A stretch of DNA of 64,000 nt from Siphonodentalium dalli (GCA_032622095.1 CP136061.1:248259582-248323581), one strand, 5' to 3'. Positions 44,785-55,181 are shown, numbered from the stretch's first letter. Made by a program: numbers and translations. The notes: generated by a model not told the origin, from the letters alone.

Positions 44785-45013
44785 ATGTGCACCCATTGGG
44801 CATCTTGATTATGTGTGGTGTCATCTGTCAATTGGGGAAAAATAGAAAAACTAAATAAAAAAAAAAAATTCTAAAGAAGTTTCATACTTTTCAGAGAAAA
44901 TGAGGCCCAAGTAGAATGAGGTTCCCAGAGGGTAAATTTAGTGATGATAACCCCCTGTAAAAATAAAGTGTCTGTTTGTCTATATGTCTGTTAAGACTCA
45001 CACCCATCAGACC

Positions 45014-45219
45014 TACAGTAATGCCCTAAATAATCGACTCCTTAACAACAGCAGAATTATGGGTGACTTTTCAGGATTTAGTCGGAAATATGGCTTGTTG
45101 CCATTCATCGGAAAGCTCTCAGTGATGAATGGCAACAAGCCATATTTCCGACTAAATCCTGAAAAGTCACCCATAATTCTGCTGTTGTTAAGGAGTCGAT
45201 TATTTAGGGCATTACTGTA
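45014..45219. mobile_element. Family P foldback MITE
   Basis: Complete copy with TA flanks and a short centre (CTCTCAGTGATGAATGG). Confidence 0.85.
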
Positions 45220-45630
45220 TCACAAATTTCTCCATAGACTTTAGCATATAATTAGGTGGTTGTTTTCATGGTTATTTTCATGCTTGCTCTTACTGTGACA
45301 GTATCTCCTATGTTCAGTGGTTCTGGTGATTTATTTCATTTGCTTGCTGCATATCCATTGATTATATTGTACAATTATATTTGATAATGATTTTTGTGAT
45401 GTGGTTCATATACTCAAAAAATTCCCAGAGTCTCAAATACTTTATGCTCTTACATTATGGTGTGTACTGACAGCCATTTGGTCAAAACAAATATGTCAAA
45501 TGTAAACCAAAATATGTTTAGTCTATATTAACTCTTTTGTAACGGGAGGTGCTGATGCAGCATTAAATATCCTGTGCCAGTGCATTCTCTTATATATGCA
45601 AGTCTCCCTTAGGGAGCCTATGCACTGGTT

Positions 45631-46205
45631 CATAGCCGTACGGGCGCCCAAATTTGTTTGGGGGGGGGGGGGGGGGCTGAGACTGCCCAAAATTTTTACA
45701 TGATATCAAACCTTAAAATAGGGTGTCTGTCATTTGCAGAATTAGGTCCCCAGAGGGTGAATTTAGTGATGTTACCCCGCATAGCGGGCTAGCATCACCA
45801 AATTCACCCTCTGGGAACCTCATTCTGCTTATGTGTAAGCAGAATGAGGTCCCCATAGGGTGAATTTGGTGATGCTAGCCCGCTATGCGGGGTAGAATCA
45901 CTAAATTCACCCTCTGGGGACCTCATTCTGCAAATGACAGACACCCTATTTCAAGGCTTGCATGATATATTCATGATTGTAACTCAGTTTTTGTAGAATA
46001 TACCTTGTATATACACAGAAATATAACCTTAAATATGAATAATTCAAATGTGAAAAATACTGTAATTTGCCACAATTCCCCCCCCCCCCCCCTCCCCCCT
46101 CAAATACCATTAAAATTGCCTGAAAATTGCTTGAAAATCTCCAATTTGCCAGAAAATTGGCCGAATTTTGAGCTTTCAGTCCCCCACCCAGCCCGTACGG
46201 CTATG
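45631..46205. mobile_element. hAT-like element, CATAGCCGTACGGGC ends
   Basis: Inverted ends CATAGCCGTACGGGC and GCCCGTACGGCTATG, 575 bp. Flanks CACTGGTT and CACTGGCT form an 8 bp duplication with one mismatch. It has a poly-G run near the left end and a poly-C run near the right end, themselves inverted. It contains a family H copy. Confidence 0.85.
45707..45960. mobile_element. Family H hAT-like MITE inside another hAT element
   Basis: CAAACCTTAAAATAGGGTGT to inverted ACACCCTATTTCAAGGCTTG, 254 bp. A perfect 8 bp duplication CATGATAT lies at 45699-45706 and 45961-45968. Confidence 0.9.
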
Positions 46206-46292
46206 CACTGGCTTACAAGGTAAATATTGTTAGGCCAATGTATTATCTTATATATGTGAGACTCCCTATGGGAGACTCACATATATAAGAGA

Positions 46293-46625
46293 ATTTAATA
46301 AAAGCATTGTTTTCAAATCAACACCCATATTTTCCAATCTTTAAATATTATAAGGATTTTACCTTTAGCTTTTAGTTTCTTTATATAACTTCAATCTCAC
46401 ATTTGACTTCATTAATTAATTGTTTACAAACTTAACATCTTGATTTTCGTACAAAAGAAAACATAATTATAGATGAAATGGCCACCCATACATGTATTAT
46501 TGGCATCTGAACCATAATTTATGTGGTATAGCCCTCTTGGAGCAATTTCAGAGTGATATTTCGAAAAAGTGAAAAGAAAAATTCTCAAAACTGATTATGT
46601 TTGAAAGAATGGAATTGTAAAAACA
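46293..46625. other. Intron, nothing recognised
   Basis: AT-rich unassigned sequence. Confidence 0.45.
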
Positions 46626-46875
46626 TTAACCCTTTGAGTGCCAGGTCCGATTTTTGTATTAACCCATATACCCTGTGCCAATGCATTCTCTTATATATGC
46701 GAGTCGACCATAGGTCGCCTCGCATATATAAGAGAATGCATTGGCTTAACAATTTTATTTTTATTTTATTTTTTACAATTTTTTACAATTTTAATATATT
46801 TTATTATATTCTTTAACAGACTTATTGTGTAGGTTTAGGGCCGATAATATCGGCCCCTGGCACTCAAAGGGTTAA
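46626..46875. mobile_element. Family D TTAA MITE with 69 bp palindrome
   Basis: TTAACCCTTTGAGTGCCAGG and inverted CCTGGCACTCAAAGGGTTAA, 250 bp. The interior is one CCAATGCATT palindrome and an AT-rich spacer. Compare 5361-5556, which has the same ends and another core. Confidence 0.88.
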
Positions 46876-47130
46876 CCTATTTTAGTTTGTTTTTTAAAAC
46901 TGTCTTCCTTTGTAGGATTTATTTCTAGCATTCTTGGACTAAATTAAGCAAAAACAAATTTTAAATTGTCAAAATTTCACTCCTGTGCATTAATTACATG
47001 ATTAGTAATTGTCCCCGGGGCTGCAGAAATAAATTTACACTGTTCCCCAAGTGTTTCAAACCTGCTGTGTCCCTCACCTCTCCAAATATGGTGAGCACAA
47101 AGTTCATGACAGAATATTTTGTTCATCTAG

Positions 47131-47244
47131 GAGCGCATCCCACAATTCCAAAAGTTACGCTGGTCAGCAATAATGGCGTCAATCTGACATGGGCGACGAG
47201 CAAAGATTCGTTAAAGGACCACTTCCTACAGTACAGAAAGCTAG
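47131..47244 (+). CDS. Nrg: Neuroglian/L1CAM-like exon: FnIII-5, first half
   Basis: 114 nt, phase 1 to phase 1; acceptor TTGTTCATCTAG ending at 47130, donor GTATAT at 47245. It encodes HPTIPKVTLVSNNGVNLTWA with a possible N-glycosylation site and the core Trp, then DHFLQYRKL. It is short, but the following exon completes the fold, and a fifth FnIII domain is characteristic of the L1 family (contactins have four). Confidence 0.87.
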
Positions 47245-47759
47245 GTATATGTCGATTTGTAACACAAAATGTGTAATTCGATAACTTTACGCTCAGTTAC
47301 GGTGTTCAGAACCAGACTTACATTTCTAAATATCTTGGATCCTTTATCATCGAATTCTAGATGCATTTTGTAACAATTTATACATAAAATGGCTCTAATA
47401 ATTTTTCTTAGTTTATGCAGTGGTTATATACAATACTAAGTTAGATTGTCATTTTCCATCGCAATTCAATTTGAATATTTCTTCCTAAGCTGTGCAAGTG
47501 CTGACTGATTGAGAAATCCTGACTTTCATTTTCAAATCACTGACCATGCACATCTGCAAGTGATCAAATTTTAAATGCAGCACCATCCAATAGCATCATT
47601 CTACATCACAGAAACAAACTCATCTGTGTTCGCTTTATAAAAAAAAAAACCTTTTTTTAAAGCCATTTCACTGGCATTTTTTTTTTAATAAAAATTAATC
47701 TTTTGATACACTGATAATTATTAACCATGCAAATGATTACTATAATTTTATATGAAAAC
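47245..47759. other. Intron, nothing recognised
   Basis: AT-rich; unassigned up to the hAT-like element. Confidence 0.45.
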
Positions 47760-47767
47760 TAAATGGG

Positions 47768-48364
47768 TTAGGGCCCTGCGAATCGGGCATTTTCATTTCG
47801 AATCGAATCTCGAATCGAATCAGCCAATTGATTCCAAATCGCATCGAATCATTACATCAGTTGTAACAATAGTGAAGATGTATATATCACTTGAGTCGTG
47901 ACTTGACTGAGTGTATCAATTTACTAACTTCGTTATGTGATCGTCGGTATATATTGTAAATATTATCCATAAATGGATCAAATTCGCATTTAACCAATTA
48001 AGTGTGCAATCTTGTGGCTATCTCTTTGCTATATAATATCGAAATGTTATCATAAGCAATAATGACGTCAGTAAGCATTCTTGTAGCTGAAGTTTGACAT
48101 GAAATTTGCTGGATCAATTTCATTAGTTGTGAAATGCTTCGGTGGTCTATATAGTGTAGCTCAGTCTACAACAGTGTTTGTAATGTGTGGTCTTTTGATG
48201 GTATCATAAACTATCTTCGCGAAAAAGCAATATGTCTATTGCCGTAATGAGAATACAACTGGTGCCAGTGATTCGATACAATTCGAATCTGGACAGCCGA
48301 TTTCAAATCGAATCGAGTCAGACGAAAGATTCCAAATCGCATCGAATCGATTCGCAGGGCCCTA
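47768..48364. mobile_element. hAT-like MITE, TAGGGCCC ends, copy 2
   Basis: TTAGGGCCCTGCGAATCG to inverted CGATTCGCAGGGCCCTA, 597 bp, with repeated AATCGAATC near both ends. Duplication TAAATGGG (47760-47767 and 48365-48372). The right end lies 56 bp before the next exon. Confidence 0.88.
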
Positions 48365-48420
48365 TAAATGGGGTAAACGCAAGAAGCTACTATTGAACAT
48401 GCATATATTTACTTATGTAG

Positions 48421-48585
48421 GACAAAAGGGAACCGAATGGGTATCAAGTGAATTGTTGGGAATGAGTCAATGGACATTACTGAACGGGCTTGATGCCGCT
48501 TCTACGTACGAAGTACGTGTTGTATCTAAAAACGAAGTGGGGGACACAGCCACGGCAGCTGCGTTTGTGATCACTACCAAACAAG
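48421..48585 (+). CDS. Nrg: Neuroglian/L1CAM-like exon: FnIII-5, second half
   Basis: 165 nt, phase 1 to phase 1; acceptor TTTACTTATGTAG ending at 48420, donor GTAACC at 48586. It encodes GQKGTEWVSSELLGM, then the signature LNGLDAASTYEVRVVSKNEV and ATAAAFVITTKQ. The GxxxW and GLxxxTxYExRVVS elements correspond to FnIII-5 of neuroglian. Confidence 0.9.
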
Positions 48586-48655
48586 GTAACCATGGTAACC
48601 AGTGTGGTACCTATCTGTGGCCCTGTAGTAAAATATCTTGTGTCCCTGTAGTACC

Positions 48656-48870
48656 TACAGTGATGCCCTAATTAATCGACTCCTTACCACAGCAGAATTA
48701 TGGGTAATTTTTCAGGATTTAGTCGGAAATATGGCTTGTTGCCATTCATCGGAAAGCTCTCTGGGAGAGCTTTCCGATGAATGGCAACAAGCCATATTTC
48801 CGACTAAATCCTGAAAAATTACCCATAATTCTGCTGTGGTAAGGAGTCGATTAATTAGGGCATTACAGTA
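48656..48870. mobile_element. Family P foldback MITE
   Basis: TACAGTGATGCCCTAATTAA to GGGCATTACAGTA; complete, 70 bp after an exon. Confidence 0.85.
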
Positions 48871-49012
48871 GCTACCTGTTGCCTTGTAGTGCATCCTGGG
48901 TGTAGTGAGTTCTGATGTTTGATGTTTGCTCACCTCCTGTCGTTACACTTCACTCCCTCCTTCATCTCCACCAGAGTGTGACATCAGTCGTGACAGCTGT
49001 AGATGAAGACGA

Positions 49013-49270
49013 GTTAAAGACATATTATGTACTTGTTCGGGTGGTAAAACTGATAAGTTAGTACTCAGGCGCTATGCCAACTGGATGTAACATTCTACTA
49101 CCATCACCGAAAATCTGAAGCAAATCGACCATACCACTCCATAGGAAACATCGTTTGAACTAAGCTCAATTGTAAATATTTACTTCACGATTCGGGAAGC
49201 AACTACAGCGATAAACTTAACGAAAATTATTTCGCAACCAAAAGTCACTGCGTTTAATTAATATTATACA
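49013..49270 (+). repeat. Interspersed repeat R, copy 2
   Basis: GACATATTATGTACTTGTTC to TTTAATTAATATTAT, colinear with 21027-21290. Confidence 0.6.
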
Positions 49271-49283
49271 ATTATTGCATAGT

Positions 49284-49504
49284 TTTGAGGTTGACACGAG
49301 GAATTGTCCACCCGAGGAAGTCAATATTCACCAAGGCCATAGGCCAAGGTGAATATTGACTTCCAAGGGCTGACAATTCCTTGTGTCAACTAAGAAACAA
49401 TGCGATAACTGTTTTATTATATGAAACGCACTTTGATTGGTCATGACGTTGATAGTCCCTGGGAAAACCTGATCTATTTTCATGTGTGAAAATAAGTTAT
49501 GTTA
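49284..49504. repeat. Foldback plus repeat Q
   Basis: 49284-49390 is a palindrome with arms GTTGACACGAGGAATTGTC and GAAGTCAATATTCACC. It is followed at 49412 by about 95 bp also found at 43085-43185. Confidence 0.6.
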
Positions 49505-49591
49505 TATAAGAATAGATCGTATGGTAATACAGAATAAAGTGGTTATTTTCATATATTTTGTATCCAAATTTGCAGCATAGGGCTTCTGATA

Positions 49592-49787
49592 TACAGTAAA
49601 GCCCTAATTAATCGACTCCATAACCACAGCAGAATTATTGGTAATTTTTCAGGATTTAGTTGGAAATATGGCTTGTTGCCATTCATCGGAAAGCTCTCGG
49701 CAACAAGCCATATTTCCGACTAAATCCTGAAAAGTTACCCATAATTCTGCTTTGATTAAGAGGTCGATTACTTAGGGCATTACTGTA
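49592..49787. mobile_element. Family P foldback MITE
   Basis: TACAGTAAAGCCCTAATTAA to GGGCATTACTGTA; shortened centre. Confidence 0.83.
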
Positions 49788-50843
49788 TATCGATGTTGGA
49801 TGAAGAAGCCCTGATAAAAAAACATGTTAAGGCCATGCAAAGTCAATTTCCCGATTCTCATTCAAAAAATTTTTTAATCAAGCAAGCGCACAGTTTTTAA
49901 TTTTCTTGGGCACCCCTGGATCGGCTAGCTCTGGGTTTAATATCCGTTGCCCATGGCTATTATTACCCAAACAAATCCACAAAAGTTAGTTGATTTATTT
50001 CACATAGTAAAGTATCATTCACACAATTTTTTGATGAGTTTGCAGACACTATTCATCATGACAGTCGTATTTAATCGGAAATTTAAATCCGGAAACGGGT
50101 ATGTTCGAGATCAGTTTTTAGTAGTTTGTATAAACTCACTGCACTTATTTCATAACGATTATAATGTTTTCTGAAAACATAAAACACGATTATAAGGATT
50201 GCAAATACAGGGTTTCGGGACCAGGCACACAGGGCTGATAAATGAGAATTAAACTTTGTGGCCTCAACAGATAGTTATTACATCAGGGCATGTCTGGCTA
50301 ACATCATGGTAAACCAAATACAGTAGTCTGAGAAACAAGAGGGACACTTAGCTTTTTAGTTGTCAAGAAATGACTGCTTCCACACTCTCCATGTTTTTAT
50401 TTTAGAAAGCAATAAATATTGTATGACATCTCACTGTACTGAAGTAAGTTCTGTGAATTTTTTTCAAAGATTGGTGATTATTTATTGATGTTTGTTCAAA
50501 ATGTATCCATCTTAACATTCAGATTGGGAGATGAAATTTCATGAATTCCTCAATTTTCATTTTATTATTAATGCAATCTTGACTGACTTGCAATGCCCTT
50601 TCAACTGTTACAATACTCAATTGCTCCAAATTTGAAGTTGTGAACACTTTGTGGGGTAGGGGCCTGGATTTGTCAGTAATATGCAATATTGATTTGTTAT
50701 GAGCTTGCATGGATTGATGTTCTAGGCAAAGAAAATACCAGGATTTGTGTACTTTTGTCAGTTGTTTAGTGATGTTTACTGATGGTGAGTGGTTTCTACA
50801 TGCAGTGGGTGTGTTTTCCCAGTTAAATTTAAGTACTGTCGGC
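49788..50843. other. Intron, nothing recognised
   Basis: Unassigned. The open frames at 49947-50174 (plus) and 50519-50881 (minus) show no domain and are judged chance. Confidence 0.45.
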
Positions 50844-51562
50844 CCGAAATTTACTGTTGCCAAATATTTTGCAAAATTCATTTAGAAATTGCCAAATTCC
50901 ATTAGTTTCTACAACATTGAGTCTTATATTTTGACAATCACTTTTTGAACGACTTGATATCGATAGGTAAGCATTTAGTTATTAATTATTCTCGCCTTTC
51001 TATTGTGGTTTATCATAGAACAATTAACCAATAATTGAACAGTAAAATTTAAGAAGGGCACCTCAAAACAAAGAGGATTAGCTATGTAATGTCTTAAATA
51101 ATCGACTCCTTAACTAACCACAGCAGGATTTGGTCAGAAATATGGCTTGTTGCCATTCATTGGAAAGCTCACTGAGAGCTTTCAGATGAATAGCAACAGG
51201 CCATATTTCCGACTAAATCCTGAAAAATTACCCATAATTCTGCTGTGGTTAAGGAGTCGATTATTTAGGGCATTACTGTATGTAAACACCACCACCACAA
51301 TAAATACCAGGCTCCACCCCTCGATGCTAATTAATTTTATCAGACTAACTTCATCTTGATCGCCATGTTAGCTTTTCCTAACCTAATACAAATTATTGTA
51401 AGAGGTTCCTGAAATGAATGGTATTGATTGACCAATATTTTTCGACTTGCTTGAGGAATTAAAAAGTGACTTGCAAAAGATTTTTCCAAATGAAAATATT
51501 TTTTGTCAAATGTGAATTATTTTTTCCATTGTCAAATTTTGTAAGTGGTGGTGCGAACCCTG
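50844..51562. mobile_element. hAT-like MITE, CAGGGTTCGC family, one end clipped
   Basis: The right end GTGCGAACCCTG matches the element at 36923-37439. The left end begins at the internal CCGAAATTTAC, about 16 bp short. A perfect 8-mer CTGTCGGC flanks both sides (50836-50843 and 51563-51570). It contains a P element. Confidence 0.75.
51084..51280. mobile_element. Family P foldback MITE inside a hAT element
   Basis: ATGTCTTAAATAATCGACTC to GGGCATTACTGTA. The left arm lacks the AATTATGGGTAA block. Confidence 0.78.
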
Positions 51563-51679
51563 CTGTCGGCATATCAATAGATAGATTTCAGTTCAGTGAA
51601 TGGAGATGAAATATATGTTTTATTTGCCATGATAATTGTCTTCTTTTCATCTTCACATCTTGTTTTTGCATGCACACAG

Positions 51680-52122
51680 GAGGCCTCAAAATATGGTGCT
51701 GGTCATTTGCAGAATGAGGTCCCCAGAGGGTGAATTTAGTGAAGCTGCCCCTCACAGTGGGCTAACGTCACTAAATTCACCCTCTGGGGATCTCATTCTA
51801 CATGGCCTTATCTGCTATGGGAGACCCAGACACAGGTCTAAGTTCTCAGATGGAGAAGATGGTGATATGCACCCATTGGGCACCTCGATTATGCATTGTG
51901 TCGTCTGCCAATTTGGGGATATAGAGAAAATTTCTAAAGAAGCTAAAAAAACTTGTTAATTTGATAATAAAGATACTTTTCAGAAAAGATGAGACCTTAA
52001 ATCCCAGAATGAGGTCCCCAGAGGTTAATTTAGTTATGCAAGCCCGCTGTGCAGGGTAGCGTCACTAAATTCACCTTCTGGGGACCTCATTTTGCAAATG
52101 TTCAGCACAATATGTTGAGGCC
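51680..52122. mobile_element. Family H hAT-like MITE, GGCCTCAA subtype
   Basis: AGGCCTCAAAATATGGTGCT to inverted AGCACAATATGTTGAGGCC, with both GAATGAGGTCCCCAGAGG foldbacks and the GCACCCATTGGGCACCTCGA centre. Confidence 0.78.
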
Positions 52123-52578
52123 AGCATGTGCACCTTGTTGTAGACAGTAAGGTGCATTATGCATGTACACCTTGTTTATTTCATGCACCACTTTAGATGT
52201 TATGTTTTGTTTGAATGCACAGTTGTTTGATCTGTTTCCTTCTAAATCTTCTGTATGATATATGTAATGGTGCAGGCCCAGTTCCAACATCTAACAGAGT
52301 TGGCAAGCTTATTCAATGTACATTGAATGTGACCCATGTTTCTGGGTTAATTGGTAGGTAATTGTCTACATGTCGACATGATGAGTTTGAGATGAAAATG
52401 AAATTCTGTTCAAAAGTGGGAAAATAAAATTGTGAATTTTATTCTAATAACCACCAAACGAAAAATATTTATTAAAATGTTATGCATATAACTGAAATTG
52501 ACTATAAAAAAAATTATCTTTACTTTACACAACCAGTCACTTATCATCTAAGAAATTTTAAATTTAATTAAATGTCAA
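52123..52578. other. Intron, nothing recognised
   Basis: AT-rich unassigned sequence. Confidence 0.45.
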
Positions 52579-52843
52579 TTAACACTTCCATGACTGGAGC
52601 TTCCTGAAATTTGGCAAAAACCCTGTGCCAATGCATTCTCTTATATATGCGAGTCTTCCACTGGGAGCCTCGTATATAGAAAAGAATACATTGGTCTTAC
52701 ATTATTTTACCTTGATCTTGAAAGCCAGTGATTTCTCTTATATATGCGTGGCTCCCTATGGGAGACTCACATAATATAAGAGAATGTACTGGCACAGGAT
52801 CTTTAATACTACACCAGCGCAGCTCCCGACATGAAAGGGTTAA
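52579..52843. mobile_element. Family B TTAA MITE, full length
   Basis: TTAACACTTCCATGACTGG to inverted CTCCCGACATGAAAGGGTTAA, 265 bp, with two palindromes. Confidence 0.85.
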
Positions 52844-52888
52844 ATGTATTTTTTCAATTTTCTTTTGTCTGGTAAGCTGAAAAATGGT

Positions 52889-53240
52889 GACTCCCATATA
52901 TAAGAGAATGCATTGGTTTAACTATTTTTTGTCTTCATTTGTTATCAATTTTTCTTACATTCTTGAACTATTTTTATCATTTTTTACTTACGTTCTATAA
53001 CAATTGTTATCATTCTTTCTTATATTCTTTAACAATTTTATCATTTTTATAATTTGTTCTTACATTCTTTAACAATTTGAATATTTTTTAGCAATTTTTC
53101 TTACATTCTTTAACAATTTTTATAATTTGTTAGGCCAATGCATTCTCTTATACATGTATATGTGAGGCGACCTATGGTCGACTCGCATATATAAGAGAAT
53201 GCACATGGTTTTCGCAAAATTTCCAGTCATGGAAGGGCCA
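52889..53240. mobile_element. Palindrome-bearing MITE with an expanded spacer
   Basis: Arms CCCATATATAAGAGAATGC and TATGTGAGGCGACCTATGG enclose a spacer in which TTCTTACATTCTTTAACAAT-like units recur about five times (52921-53125). In other copies this unit occurs once. The right end resembles family B (TCCAGTCATGGAAGGG) but has no TTAA. Confidence 0.65.
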
Positions 53241-53403
53241 ACCCCTCCCCCCCCCCAAACATGACAGACCTGCAATTACTAGGTTTATTTTGAAACTTGG
53301 GAGACTGAATGTGCCTATAAATTATTCAGCATTTATTAAAAATTACAACCTTCATTTCCATTTATTTGTGATCAGAAATCAACAGTTTCTTGACTTCATT
53401 TTA

Positions 53404-53487
53404 ATTGGTCCATTCTTCATTGCAGGCCAGGAAAGCAGGGATTTGATTGGTCCATTCTCTATTTTAGGTCGGGACAGCAGTTATGTG
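53404..53487 (+). repeat. 42 bp tandem duplication over a splice acceptor
   Basis: Two 42 bp units start ATTGGTCCATTCT at 53404 and 53446 and agree at 32 of 42 positions. Each contains a pyrimidine tract and AG-G, giving acceptors before 53426 and 53468. Both leave the same reading frame. Confidence 0.9.
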
Positions 53488-53640
53488 ACATCTAATGGAG
53501 GACATTTACGCACATATGATGGTATAAACAATCGAGGTCCCGGTCGGGGATCTGGACATACCACAGTGATCTCCCCTTATTTATTAACACTGACAGTTCT
53601 CATTGCGATCTGTCTATCGTCTTCCTCACGGACTTCATGA
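53468..53640 (+). CDS. Nrg: Neuroglian/L1CAM-like terminal exon with GPI-type tail
   Basis: The exon enters in phase 1 after CTCTATTTTAG and ends at TGA 53638-53640. It encodes GRDSSYVTSNGGHLRTYDG, a flexible Gly/Arg/Asn linker (NNRGPGRGSGHTT), then a hydrophobic stretch ISPYLLTLTVLIAICLSSSS and RTS-stop. Small residues, a short spacer and a hydrophobic terminus without a cytoplasmic tail are the pattern of a GPI-anchor signal. Canonical L1 proteins have a transmembrane helix and a tail with FIGQY. Using the acceptor before 53426 instead would add 14 residues (QESRDLIGPFSIL and Gly). An alternative transmembrane exon outside the window cannot be excluded. Confidence 0.82.
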
Positions 53641-54111
53641 AATTCATATCAGTGCTATAGTTAAGTGTTCGATTAAATTGCTCAAGAATTCCAGAAAGTG
53701 AATTCCGGAACATCACCAAATATGGAGTGACACATTGAATAGCTGACTGTCTGATTCGTCAATTCCTGAATAATGCCATGCAAATATTAGCAAGGAGTGA
53801 TGCCCGAATAAGCTGGTTATCTGGTTCTTGATTGGTTGATTTCGAGAACATGTCTCTTAGCTGAGTCCAGATCTTGAAACACGGTTCAGGTAAATGGACA
53901 GGAGTGAGAGATTGGCATAAATTATAGAGGAGAAGACGGAGAAGAGTGTTATCATTCCACTGGCAAAAACAGTAATAGAATGAAATGGAATTCCAAATTC
54001 TTCGACTTCAAGTCACAGACATTCTCCAATGCAGTCAAAGAGGTTTACATCATTTTCTGGTGAAGTGCTGTAATTCCCATATTGAGGAATGTGGGTTGAT
54101 GATTTTCTATG
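53641..54111 (+). other. Probable 3' UTR
   Basis: Sequence after the stop codon. ATTAAA at 53672-53677 is a weak candidate poly(A) signal; no AATAAA occurs before the P element at 54112. The end of the transcript cannot be fixed from sequence alone. Confidence 0.4.
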
Positions 54112-54321
54112 TACAGTAATGCCGTAAATAATCGACTGCTTAACCACAGCAGAATTATGGGTAATTTTTCAGGATTTAGTCGGAAATATGGCTTGTTACC
54201 ATTTATAGGCCAGCGAGAGCTTTCCGATGAATGGCAACAAGCCATATTTCCAACTAAATCCTAAAAAATTACCCACAATTCCGCTGTGGTTAAGGAGTCG
54301 ATTATTTAGAGCATTATTGTA
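54112..54321. mobile_element. Family P foldback MITE
   Basis: TACAGTAATGCCGTAAATAA to GAGCATTATTGTA; complete. Confidence 0.83.
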
Positions 54322-54365
54322 CTAGATATCTCTGAATGGTTTCATTCAATTGTTTGCCATACTCA

Positions 54366-54776
54366 CAGGCCTGAACATGGTGCCAGACATTTGCAGAATG
54401 AGGTCCCCAGAGGGTGAATTTAGTGATGCTACCCTGCTATACACTGCAAATCACCAAAGTCATGCTCTGGGGACCTCATTCTGCAAGGTCTCATCTGCTA
54501 TGGGAGACCTGGACTCAGATTAAGTTCCCAGATGCTGAAGATGGTGATGTGGCAAATTGGGGATATAGAGAAACTCAACTTAATAAGAAAAAGAACTTTC
54601 TAAAGAAACAAAAAAAACTTGTTAATTTGATAATAAAGATACTTTCTAGAGAAGATGAGGCCTAAGCAAAATGATGTGAATTTAGTTATACTTGCCTGCT
54701 GTGTGGGGTAGCGTCACTAAATTCACCTTCTGGTGACCTCATTCTGCAGATGTGTGGCACCTTATTTTCAGGCCTG
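54366..54776. mobile_element. Family H hAT-like MITE, CAGGCCTG subtype
   Basis: CAGGCCTGAACATGGTGCC to inverted GGCACCTTATTTTCAGGCCTG, 411 bp. Flanks CATACTCA and TATACTCA form an 8 bp duplication with one mismatch. Confidence 0.87.
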
Positions 54777-54784
54777 TATACTCA

Positions 54785-55181
54785 ATGCATGCAACATTTC
54801 ATACAATCATCACTTCTGTTGATATCAACCCAGTATATTGAAACAGCAGTCTCGCTCCTTGTTCATATAAACAGATGCATATCTGGTTATTATGTCTCCT
54901 ATATATGACAGCAAGATATCTGAACTGAATTTTCTTCTTTAAAATTTATATCGACATAAAATGAGAGAGTACTATAATTATAACTACATTCCATTTTTCA
55001 ATTTGAAAAAGTAGAACTTTTTCTGAAAGAATTTATGAAGATAGATATTCACTTGTTTTCCAACCAACTAATTGGTGTATGATTTATCTGATTTTTTTTT
55101 ACAGCACTCTTTGTGATTATAATGTTTAAGCACATCAGAAAATGTAGGCTATTTCTCACCTACATATATAATGTGTACTAT
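54785..55181. other. Downstream DNA, nothing recognised
   Basis: AT-rich unassigned sequence. Confidence 0.45.

Larger units (their letters stand above)
43515..44957. mobile_element. Family H MITE split by a larger hAT element
   Basis: The left end CAGGCCTCAACATTTGCC and the GAATGAGG arms are followed by GTGATGTGCA, where the hAT element interrupts. After it, CCCATTGGGCATC and an AGAATGAGGTTCCCAGAGG arm resume. The right end is truncated. Confidence 0.75.
45528..46292. mobile_element. Family B MITE, host of a double insertion
   Basis: TTAACTCTTTTGTAACGGG, GATGCAGCATTAAATATCC and a first palindrome are interrupted at CACTGGTT (45630). They resume with CACTGGCTTACAAGGTAAAT and the second palindrome, then truncate. 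Confidence 0.75.

Noticed and set aside
50519-50881. A 120-codon minus-strand open frame
   Set aside because: It has no recognisable domain, lies in an intron on the strand opposite to the gene, and its composition fits chance in AT-rich DNA.
47131-53640. Assignment of the gene as a contactin because of the GPI-like end
   Set aside because: Contactins have four FnIII domains, and the motif-by-motif match (PWGSYSFR, TPEGVP, PNGELLGY, a fifth FnIII) is to neuroglian/L1. It was kept as L1-type with an unusual end.
54201-54215. A possible FIGQ-like peptide downstream of the terminal exon
   Set aside because: It comes from the loop region of a P element (FIGK or FIGQR in other frames). It has no acidic context, no Tyr and no upstream transmembrane exon.
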